NCBI GenBank assembly: GCA_023429345.1
Contig: JAEYVB010000006.1
Coordinates: forward strand, 1-5,239
Direction: 5' to 3'
From: Planctomycetota bacterium
Lineage (GTDB): Bacteria > Planctomycetota > Phycisphaerae > Phycisphaerales > UBA1924
Length of the DNA stretch: 5,239 nt
Shown here: piece by piece, positions 1-4,586 of the stretch
Layout of the letters: each line of letters opens with the position of its first letter
Position numbering within the stretch: the first letter of the stretch is position 1
Program-made: the position numbers and the translations under genes
The notes under the pieces: generated by a model
The model's input: only the letters and a program-made list of their open reading frames with translations
Databases searched by the model: none
Told to the model about the DNA's origin: nothing

Positions 1-137
1 CCGAACGCGCCGCTCAGGCCCCCGCCCGCGGGACGCTGGATCAGCACCGCCAGGATCAGCAGGATGCAGATAAACAGGAACAGGATGACCAGAGCGCCGG
101 AAAGCCAAGGCGCGATTTGAGCGATCAATAGGGTCAA
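1..137 (-). CDS. secG: SecG, preprotein translocase subunit (N-terminal part, cut by window edge)
   Basis: SecG is the small membrane subunit that assists SecYE and SecA during protein export across the inner membrane. Read on the minus strand, 45 codons are visible. A short N-terminus (MTLLIAQIAPWL) leads into a hydrophobic membrane helix at about residues 12-33 (SGALVILFLFICILLILAVL), then IQRPAGGGLSGAF. The Q-R-P-x-GGG-L-GAF loop after the first helix is the hallmark of the family. The chosen start is TTG at 137, because a GGAG (complement of 146-149) lies 8 nt upstream. An in-frame TAA lies ten codons further upstream and no ATG or GTG lies between. A second TTG at codon 4 is a weaker alternative. 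The second helix and C-terminus lie outside the window. The gene is divergent from the STAS gene. Identification is firm; the start codon is less so. Confidence 0.85.
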   Translation of the reverse strand, partial: MTLLIAQIAPWLSGALVILFLFICILLILAVLIQRPAGGGLSGAF

Positions 138-317
138 GACGGGGGCTCCGGAAGGGGCCCAAGTTTAGACCCCGAAGAAGGCTCAAGGCGTCGGCCCCGG
201 GCCCGGCCCCTTGTTCGGAATCGACCCCCCCGCGATTTCCCGATGCTCCCCGCGTGGCCGGCGGGCTCGATCGGCATTATGCTAGCCCCTCTGCCGCTTC
301 CCGATTAGGAGTCAGCC
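138..317. promoter_or_regulatory. Divergent spacer between secG and the STAS gene, with a weak candidate promoter
   Basis: This 180-nt spacer must carry the start signals for both divergent genes. For the rightward gene the best candidate I see is TATGCT at 278-283 with TGGCCG at 255-260, 17 nt apart; this is a weak sigma-70-like match. AGGAG at 307-311 lies 6 nt before the GTG start of the STAS gene and decides that start. An 8-bp inverted repeat (AAGGGGCC 152-159, GGCCCCTT 205-212) and the GC-only stretch at about 193-210 are present but may be compositional. No leftward promoter was convincing. No RNA gene was recognised. Confidence 0.3.
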
Positions 318-677
318 GTGGCCTCCGAAACCTCCCGCCTTCGAACCCGACGCATCGGCGATGTCGTCCAGGTCGAGTTCATCGACCGCAACATCCTCGA
401 CGAGGCCAACATCCAGGCGATCGGCGAGGAGATCTCCTCCATCATCGACGCCCAGCCCAAGCCCAAGCTCCTCATCAGCTTCACCAACGTGGACCACCTG
501 TCCTCGGCGGCCCTGGGGACGATGATCACGATCAACAACCGGATCCGCTCCGCCGGGGGCCAACTCCGCCTCGCGGATATCGATCCTCAGATCTACGAGG
601 TCTTCGTCATCACCAAGCTCAATAAGCTCTTCGAGATCCACCAGACCTCCGCCGACGCCCTGAAGAGCTTCACCTGA
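318..677 (+). CDS. STAS-domain anti-sigma factor antagonist (SpoIIAA/RsbV-like)
   Basis: This is a 119-residue single-domain protein, the usual length for this family. In partner switching, the unphosphorylated antagonist binds the anti-sigma kinase and frees the sigma factor, and phosphorylation of one serine inactivates it. The fold is readable in order: beta strands at about residues 13-22 (IGDVVQVEFI), a helix around 28-45, a strand KLLISF at 50-55, then VDHLSSAALGTM at 58-69. By alignment with the SpoIIAA D-S-S-G-L-G loop, Ser63 is the likely phosphoacceptor, with Ser62 replacing the Asp. AGGQLRL (79-85) and IYEVFVITKLNKLFEI (92-107) match the C-terminal strand-helix pattern. The start is GTG with AGGAG 6 nt upstream. 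The kinase gene follows 47 nt downstream. The identity of the regulated sigma factor, or other target, cannot be told from this window. Confidence 0.9.
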   Translation: MASETSRLRTRRIGDVVQVEFIDRNILDEANIQAIGEEISSIIDAQPKPKLLISFTNVDHLSSAALGTMITINNRIRSAGGQLRLADIDPQIYEVFVITKLNKLFEIHQTSADALKSFT

Positions 678-724
678 CCTCCCCGCGGCCCTGCGTCCCC
701 GCGCCCTGCCCCGGCGGGGCCGGT

Positions 725-1180
725 GTGTCGAGCACCCCCATGCCCCAAGGCAACGCGATCCCACCCGATTCCGGCTCCGTTGAGCTGGTCAATCAGCGCG
801 AGCAGATCGACCGGGTGGTTCAGCAGGTGCTGGCGGCCGCGGCCAGGCACGAGTACCCCGAGGCATCCAAGTTCGCGCTCCGGCTGGCCATCGAAGAGGC
901 GGTGTCCAACGCCTTCCGGCACGGGCATCGGGGGCTCCCGGAGTCCACCCCGATCGACTTTGAGTACTCGGTGAACGAGGTGGAGGTCCACCTCCGTGTA
1001 CGTGACCGCGGCCCCGGGTTCGACCCCGCGGAGGTGCCGGACCCGACCCTTGAGGGCAATATCGAGGTCCCGAGCGGGCGCGGCCTCCTCCTGATGCGGG
1101 CCTACATGGCCAGCATTGACTACCTCCCCCCGGGGAACGAGGTCCGGATGCGTTACCGGAAGCCGGCCGCGAAAGAGTGA
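725..1180 (+). CDS. RsbW/SpoIIAB-like anti-sigma factor serine kinase (HATPase_c_2 family)
   Basis: This is a predicted GHKL-fold kinase of 151 residues that would phosphorylate the neighbouring STAS protein and sequester a partner such as a sigma factor. The ATP-binding boxes are intact: N-box EEAVSNAFRHGH at 57-68 (Glu57/58, Asn62, His66), G1 box DRGPGFDP at 94-101, and G2 box PSGRGLLLMRAYM at 116-128. The C-terminus (SIDYLPPGNEVRMRYRK) is the last strand pair. I use GTG 725, with GGGG at 716-719 five bases upstream; ATG 740 is a possible shorter start with poorer spacing. The GGGG lies inside a small perfect hairpin (GCCCC 708-712, GGGGC 716-720) that could hide the ribosome site. It is almost certainly co-transcribed with the STAS gene. 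No sigma factor or PP2C phosphatase gene is adjacent. Confidence 0.88.
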   Translation: MSSTPMPQGNAIPPDSGSVELVNQREQIDRVVQQVLAAAARHEYPEASKFALRLAIEEAVSNAFRHGHRGLPESTPIDFEYSVNEVEVHLRVRDRGPGFDPAEVPDPTLEGNIEVPSGRGLLLMRAYMASIDYLPPGNEVRMRYRKPAAKE

Positions 1181-1195
1181 TGCCCGCGGGGCCCC

Positions 1196-1232
1196 GGACC
1201 GAACGGGCGAAGTCGGTCCTAGGCTTCGCTCG
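1196..1232 (+). promoter_or_regulatory. Interleaved inverted repeats upstream of iscS: possible pseudoknot or alternative hairpins
   Basis: Two stems overlap in the order A-B-A'-B'. Stem A is GGACCGA (1196-1202) with TCGGTCC (1213-1219), 7 perfect pairs. Stem B is CGGGCGAAG (1204-1212) with CTTCGCTCG (1224-1232), 9 pairs with one G.U. Each stem's loop contains one arm of the other, so they either exclude one another or form an H-type pseudoknot with connectors of 1, 0 and 4 nt. The structure lies 16 nt after the kinase stop and about 90 nt before the iscS start. No U-tract follows, so it is not a standard terminator. Whether it is transcribed with iscS is unknown. Confidence 0.35.
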
Positions 1233-1250
1233 CCGCGCTGCCGGTGCCGC

Positions 1251-1280
1251 CCTATTCTTGAATGATTCTAAAGAGCATAC
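1251..1280 (+). promoter_or_regulatory. iscS: AT-rich island upstream of iscS, possible promoter region
   Basis: This is the only AT-rich patch in the 141-nt spacer ahead of iscS. It contains TATTCT at 1253-1258, TTGAAT at 1258-1263 and TCTAAA at 1267-1272, each a partial match to a -10 or -35 element, but no pair has good spacing. I see no convincing IscR type 1 or type 2 site. The location fits a promoter for the isc genes. Confidence 0.25.
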
Positions 1281-1321
1281 GGGATTCCGCCCTGATTCGG
1301 ACCCCCGCCCCGAGGATGCAC

Positions 1322-2563
1322 ATGACCCCGAAACTCCCCATCTACATGGACCACGCCGCCACAACCCCGTGCGACCCGCGCGTGGTCGAGGCGATGCTCC
1401 CCTATTTCACCAAGACGTTCGGTAACCCCGGCAGCCGCAACCACCGTTTCGGCTGGGAGGCGGAGGCGGGCGTCGACACGGCCCGCGCGCAGTGCGCTGC
1501 GCTGCTGGGCGCCGACGCGAAAGAGATTGTCTTCACCAGCGGCTCGACGGAGAGCAACAATATCGCCATCAAGGGCGGGGCGTACATGTACGAGAAGGCG
1601 CCCGTCGGCAGCGGCAAACCGCGCGGGCACATCGTGACGAGCATCATCGAGCACAAGGCGGTGCTCGACCCGTGCAAGCGCCTGGAGAAGGAGGGCTTCG
1701 AGGTCACGTACCTCGAGCCCGGCGAGGACGGCATCATCACGGCCGACCTGGTCCGCGGGGCGCTGCGGGACGACACGATTCTCGTGACGATCATGTGGGC
1801 CAACAACGAGATCGGCACGATCAACGAGGTCCCGCAGATCGGGAAGCTCTGCCACGAGAAGGGGATTCTTTTCCACACCGACGCGACGCAGTGGGTCGGC
1901 AAGATGCCGACGAACGTCGAGAAGGACAACATCGACCTTCTGAGCTTCAGCGGGCACAAGCTCTACGGCCCCAAGGGCGTCGGCGGGCTCTACGTCCGCC
2001 GCCGCAAGCCTCGCGTGCGGCTGGTGGCCCTGATCGACGGGGGCGGGCAGGAGCGGGGTTTCCGCTCGGGCACGCTCAACGTTACGGGGATCGTGGGCCT
2101 GGGCAAGGCCTGCGAGATCGCCCGCCAGGAGATGGACAAGGACGGCGAGCGTCTGCTGAAGCTGCGCAAGAGGCTGGAGACCGCCATCACCACGCGGCTC
2201 GACAACACGCACATCAACGGGCACCCCGAGAAGCGGCTGCCCCACCTGACGAACATCAGCTTCGGGTTTGTCGAGGGCGAGAGCCTGATGATGGCGTGCA
2301 AGGACATCGCGATGTCGAGCGGGAGCGCGTGCACGAGCGCGAGCCTGGAGCCGAGCTACGTCCTCAAGGGGCTGGGCGTGGGGGACGAGCTGGCCCACAG
2401 CTCGCTGCGTTTCAGCCTGGGACGCTGGACGACGGAGGAGGAGGTCGACTACACGGCCGAGCAGGTCGTGACCGCGGTGACCAAGCTCCGGGAGCTCTCG
2501 CCGCTGTACGACATGCACAAGGAAGGCATCGACATCAGCAAGGTGGAGTGGGCGCACGATTGA
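1322..2563 (+). CDS. iscS: Cysteine desulfurase IscS
   Basis: This is a PLP enzyme that removes sulfur from L-cysteine, giving alanine and an enzyme persulfide, and supplies sulfur to IscU and to tRNA thiolation. It has 413 residues, against about 404 for the E. coli protein. Visible landmarks are YMDHAATTP at 8-16, TSGSTESNN at 72-80 (cofactor phosphate region), His111, NNEIGT at 161-166, HTDATQ at 185-190 (Asp187 and Gln190 contact PLP), and SGHKLYGPKG at 210-219 with Schiff-base Lys213. Catalytic Cys337 lies in SSGSACTSASLEPS. The tail SPLYDMHKEGIDISKVEWAHD (393-413) is the IscS-type extension that contacts IscU, which separates it from NifS and SufS. The start is ATG 1322 because GAGG (1312-1315) sits 6 nt upstream. 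ATG 1316 overlaps that site, and ATG 1262 would add an unconserved leader. It is the first gene of an iscS-iscU-iscA cluster. Confidence 0.96.
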   Translation: MTPKLPIYMDHAATTPCDPRVVEAMLPYFTKTFGNPGSRNHRFGWEAEAGVDTARAQCAALLGADAKEIVFTSGSTESNNIAIKGGAYMYEKAPVGSGKPRGHIVTSIIEHKAVLDPCKRLEKEGFEVTYLEPGEDGIITADLVRGALRDDTILVTIMWANNEIGTINEVPQIGKLCHEKGILFHTDATQWVGKMPTNVEKDNIDLLSFSGHKLYGPKGVGGLYVRRRKPRVRLVALIDGGGQERGFRSGTLNVTGIVGLGKACEIARQEMDKDGERLLKLRKRLETAITTRLDNTHINGHPEKRLPHLTNISFGFVEGESLMMACKDIAMSSGSACTSASLEPSYVLKGLGVGDELAHSSLRFSLGRWTTEEEVDYTAEQVVTAVTKLRELSPLYDMHKEGIDISKVEWAHD

Positions 2564-2667
2564 GAAGGGCCAGGTGGCAGAGGGCCCAATGGCAAATCGG
2601 AGACGATCGGGACGGACCTGAATCACGACACATCTGGCCATTTGGCGATCTTGCTATCTGGCCCTTT
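2564..2667 (+). repeat. Long imperfect palindrome filling the iscS-iscU spacer
   Basis: The spacer folds as RNA into an outer stem of 17 continuous pairs (2564-2580 with 2651-2667, four of them G.U). It is followed by a small internal loop, an inner stem of ten positions with one mismatch (2584-2593 with 2637-2646) and a loop of about 43 nt. The arms are internally repetitive. Tandem 15-mers at 2566-2580 and 2581-2595 agree at 11 of 15 positions, and ATCTGGCC(A/C)TTTGG occurs at 2632-2645 and 2656-2669. The left arm begins right after the iscS stop. The right arm ends against the iscU Shine-Dalgarno GGAG (2668-2671). It could be an mRNA processing or stabilising hairpin, or a dispersed intergenic repeat. 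Composition is less GC-rich than the flanking genes. Confidence 0.6.
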
Positions 2668-2678
2668 GGAGCGAAGCC

Positions 2679-3113
2679 ATGGCATACGGACCCAAGATCA
2701 TCGACCACTACGAGAACCCGCGCAACGTTGGGGCCTTCGGCACCACCGCCGAGGCCAAGCAGCGCACCGATATCGGCTACGGCCTCGTCGGGGCGCCCGA
2801 GTGCGGGGATGTCATGCAGCTCCAGATCAAGGTGAACCAGGAGACCGGCGTCATCGAGGATGCCAAGTTCAAGTGCTTCGGCTGCGGCTCGGCGATCGCG
2901 TCGAGCTCCCTCGCGACCGAGTGGCTGAAGGGCAAGAGCCTGGACGACGGCCTGGCGATCAAGAACACGCAGATCGTGGAGGAGCTCAGCCTCCCGCCGG
3001 TCAAGATCCACTGCTCGGTGCTGGCCGAGGACGCCATCCGGGCGGCGATCAACGACTACAAGAAGAAGAACAACCTCCCCGTCGAGCAGCGGCAGGCCGC
3101 GAGCGCTCACTGA
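2679..3113 (+). CDS. iscU: Iron-sulfur cluster assembly scaffold IscU
   Basis: This is the scaffold on which sulfur from IscS and iron are assembled into a cluster before transfer to target proteins. It has 144 residues, somewhat longer than E. coli IscU (128). It opens with MAYGPKIIDHYENPRNVG, very like the proteobacterial protein. The cluster ligands are all present: Cys42 in APECGD with Asp44, Cys69 in FGCGSAIASSS, and His111-Cys112 in KIHCSVLAEDAI. LPPVK at 105-109 is the motif bound by the chaperone HscA, though no hscA or hscB lies in the window. Two differences from E. coli stand out: an extra Cys66 three residues before the Cys69 ligand, and a few added residues around 22-31. The tail after about 132 is polar and probably flexible. 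The ATG start has GGAG at 2668-2671, 7 nt upstream. The gene follows iscS by 115 nt. Confidence 0.96.
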   Translation: MAYGPKIIDHYENPRNVGAFGTTAEAKQRTDIGYGLVGAPECGDVMQLQIKVNQETGVIEDAKFKCFGCGSAIASSSLATEWLKGKSLDDGLAIKNTQIVEELSLPPVKIHCSVLAEDAIRAAINDYKKKNNLPVEQRQAASAH

Positions 3114-3178
3114 CGGCCGCGGCCCCCCGGGGCGTAGTTACCGGATCAGGGAAACCGCCCCGGACCTCCCCGCGGCCG
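3114..3178 (+). other. Nested GC hairpin in the iscU-iscA spacer
   Basis: The outer stem is CGGCCGCGG (3114-3122) with CCGCGGCCG (3170-3178), 9 perfect pairs. The inner stem is CCGGGGCG (3127-3134) with CGCCCCGG (3156-3163), 8 perfect pairs. A 4 by 6 nt internal loop separates them and the apical loop is 21 nt. It starts at the first base after the iscU stop codon. No U-tract follows, so complete intrinsic termination is unlikely. A processing, stabilising or partial attenuation role is possible. GC-only arms raise the chance of coincidence. Confidence 0.45.
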
Positions 3179-3232
3179 CACAGAGGCCGCACCTGCGACG
3201 TAGTATCAACGACCGAATCCACAGGAACACCC

Positions 3233-3607
3233 ATGAGCACCGCGAGCACCCAGACCCAGACCCCCGAGACCGGCTACGGCGTCTTCCTGACGGAGAGCGC
3301 CGCCCGGGAGATCAAGAGCATCATCCAGCAGCAGGAGCTGGACGCCGAGAAGGTCCGCCTCCGGGTGGGGGTCAAGGGCGGCGGGTGCTCGGGCTTCAGC
3401 TACGTGCTGGACCTCACCGAGACGCAGAAGGACACGGACGAGCTCTTCGACCAGCACGGGATCAAGATCATCGCCGATCCCAAGAGCATGCTGTACTTGA
3501 ACGGCACGACGGTCGATTTCCGCGACGAGATCATGGGGCGGGGCTTCGTGTTCAACAACCCGAACGCGAATACGAGCTGCGGGTGCGGGTCGAGCTTCTC
3601 GGTGTGA
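3233..3607 (+). CDS. iscA: A-type iron-sulfur carrier protein (IscA/ErpA family)
   Basis: This small carrier binds iron or an Fe-S cluster through three cysteines and passes it to apoproteins after assembly on IscU. It has 124 residues. The first 15 or so (MSTASTQTQTPETG) are Thr/Gln-rich and probably disordered; the HesB-like domain covers about 17-124. The ligands are Cys52 in KGGGCSGFSY and Cys116 and Cys118 in TSCGCGSSF. The Cys52-to-Cys116 spacing of 64 equals that of E. coli IscA (35 to 99). The start is ATG 3233, with AGGA at 3223-3226 six bases upstream. A longer reading frame runs in from inside iscU, but it has no conserved sequence before this ATG. The gene follows iscU by 119 nt and is the last gene before the terminator. 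Sequence alone does not separate IscA from ErpA; the symbol rests on position. Confidence 0.93.
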   Translation: MSTASTQTQTPETGYGVFLTESAAREIKSIIQQQELDAEKVRLRVGVKGGGCSGFSYVLDLTETQKDTDELFDQHGIKIIADPKSMLYLNGTTVDFRDEIMGRGFVFNNPNANTSCGCGSSFSV

Positions 3608-3632
3608 TCGACAGACTGCCTTGGCAACGAAG

Positions 3633-3663
3633 AACCCCGTGCATGGCGCGGGGTTTTCTGTTT
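3633..3663 (+). terminator. Rho-independent terminator of the isc operon
   Basis: AACCCCGTGC (3633-3642) pairs with GCGCGGGGTT (3646-3655), ten pairs with one G.U, around a three-base loop ATG. It is followed directly by TTCTGTTT. It lies 25 nt after the iscA stop codon and between convergent genes. On the minus strand the same stem is followed by CTTCGTTG, so it may also help to stop transcription from fabG. Confidence 0.85.
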
Positions 3664-3674
3664 GGCAGATAGGA

Positions 3675-3700
3675 CCCAGGGGACCCATCGGTCCTCTGGG
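3675..3700 (-). terminator. Hairpin 3' of fabG, possible leftward terminator
   Basis: CCCAGGGGACC (3675-3685) pairs with GGTCCTCTGGG (3690-3700): 11 positions with one G-T pair, around a four-base loop CATC. Read leftward it lies 9 nt beyond the fabG stop codon and is followed by TCCTATCTG, only a weak U-run. It most likely ends or protects the fabG transcript together with the stem at 3633-3655. Confidence 0.55.
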
Positions 3701-3709
3701 GGGCGATCA

Positions 3710-4474
3710 CTACACCATCGTCATGCCGCCGTCGACGCACAGGATCTGGCTGGTCAGGAAGCCGGCCTCGTCGCTGGTCATGTACGAGACGGCCGCCGCG
3801 ATGTCCTCGCCGACACCGAAGCGTTTGACCGCCATCATCGCCATGACGCCGTCCTTGACCTGCGGCGGCAGGTTGGCGGTCATGTCGGTCTCGATGAAGC
3901 CGGGGGCGACCACGTTGCAGGTGATGCCCTTGCTGCCAAGCTCGCGGGCGACGGTTTTGGAGAAGCCGATCAGGCCGGCCTTGGCCGCGGCGTAGTTGGC
4001 CTGGCCGGCGTTGCCGACGACGCCGCTGGTCGAGGCGATGTTCACGATGCGGCCGAAGCGGTGCTTCATCATGGCCCGGGCGGCGGCGCGGCAGGCGACG
4101 AAGGCGCTGGTGAGGTTGGTCTGGAGCACGGCGTTCCAGTCGTCGTCGCTCATGCGCAGCAGGAGGCCGTCCTTGGTGATCCCGGCGTTGTTCACCAGGA
4201 TGTCGAGGCGGCCGAGGTCGGCGATGACCTCTTCGAGGGCCTTGGCGAAGGCGGCGCTATCGCCGACATCCACTGCCTTGAAGGAGGCCGATCCGGGGCC
4301 GAACTGGGCGTCGATCTCGGCGGCGAGGTCCGCGAGCGGGCCGGCGGAGCGGCTCACGAGGACCACGTGCCGGCCATCCCGCGCGAGCCGCAGGGCGATG
4401 GCGCGGCCGATGCCGCGCGAGGCCCCGGTGACGACCGCCACGCGCTGATCGGGCTTGAGCGATGCTGCTGCCAC
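3710..4474 (-). CDS. fabG: 3-oxoacyl-[acyl-carrier-protein] reductase FabG
   Basis: This is a cytosolic NADPH-dependent short-chain dehydrogenase that reduces 3-oxoacyl-ACP in fatty acid elongation. It has 254 residues, close to the family's usual 240-250. Motifs in order are TGASRGIG at 16-23 (Rossmann nucleotide loop), NNAG at 95-98, Asn120, Ser148 in NIASTSG, and YAAAK at 161-165 with catalytic Tyr161 and Lys165. VVAPGFIETDM at 188-198 and LCVDGGMTMV at the C-terminus are typical FabG segments. The start is GTG at 4474, with GGAG (complement of 4481-4484) six bases upstream. The open frame runs further upstream to 4819, but that part is arginine/proline-rich, antisense to the neighbouring gene, and has no SDR similarity. 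Other SDR reductases, for example PhaB-like, are possible, but the FabG signatures are strong. No acpP, fabD or fabF neighbour is visible. Confidence 0.92.
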   Translation of the reverse strand: MAAASLKPDQRVAVVTGASRGIGRAIALRLARDGRHVVLVSRSAGPLADLAAEIDAQFGPGSASFKAVDVGDSAAFAKALEEVIADLGRLDILVNNAGITKDGLLLRMSDDDWNAVLQTNLTSAFVACRAAARAMMKHRFGRIVNIASTSGVVGNAGQANYAAAKAGLIGFSKTVARELGSKGITCNVVAPGFIETDMTANLPPQVKDGVMAMMAVKRFGVGEDIAAAVSYMTSDEAGFLTSQILCVDGGMTMV

Positions 4475-4534
4475 TGAGTGCTCCGCGACTGAAGTGTGTC
4501 TGACGGCTGATCGGGCTCGCGGCGTGAGATGGAC

Positions 4535-4586
4535 CGCCCCGGGGGGCCGCCGCATGCGTGCTCGCGGTGTCCCGTCCGCTCGAGCG
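4535..4586. repeat. Cluster of short perfect palindromes between the right-edge gene and fabG
   Basis: In the 112-nt spacer (4475-4586), CGCCCCGGGGGGCCG (4535-4549) is the exact reverse complement of 3120-3134 in the iscU-iscA spacer. CGCATGCG (4551-4558) and CGCTCGAGCG (4577-4586) are perfect palindromes, and the last abuts the stop codon of the right-edge gene. No promoter for fabG was convincing here. The cluster may reflect GC composition only. Confidence 0.25.

Noticed and set aside
254..625. Open frame of 123 codons overlapping the STAS gene
   Set aside because: It is rich in Arg, Pro and His, has no recognisable domain, and lies in another frame of a clear STAS gene with a good ribosome site.
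1262..1321. In-frame N-terminal extension of IscS from ATG 1262
   Set aside because: The extra 20 residues are not part of the family, and GAGG at 1312-1315 points to ATG 1322.
1251..1321. IscR binding site in the iscS leader
   Set aside because: I looked for the type 1 and type 2 IscR patterns and found no acceptable match.
1177..1425. Small frame overlapping the kinase stop (GTGATG) and entering iscS
   Set aside because: The overlapping start looks like translational coupling, but the product runs out of frame into conserved iscS codons and resembles nothing.
1268..2641. 457-codon minus-strand frame antisense to iscS
   Set aside because: It is a GC-rich antisense shadow of a fully conserved IscS and has no domain signature.
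3178..3206. Possible promoter for iscA with TAGTAT at 3201-3206
   Set aside because: The -10 match is only partial and no -35-like sequence lies at 16-18 nt.
2642..3232. Long frame entering iscA from inside iscU, suggesting a fusion
   Set aside because: The upstream part is a frame-shifted shadow of iscU; conserved IscA sequence begins only after ATG 3233, which has its own ribosome site.
3662..4477. 271-codon plus-strand frame antisense to fabG
   Set aside because: It is an Asp/Gly/Ala/Val-rich shadow opposite an intact FabG.
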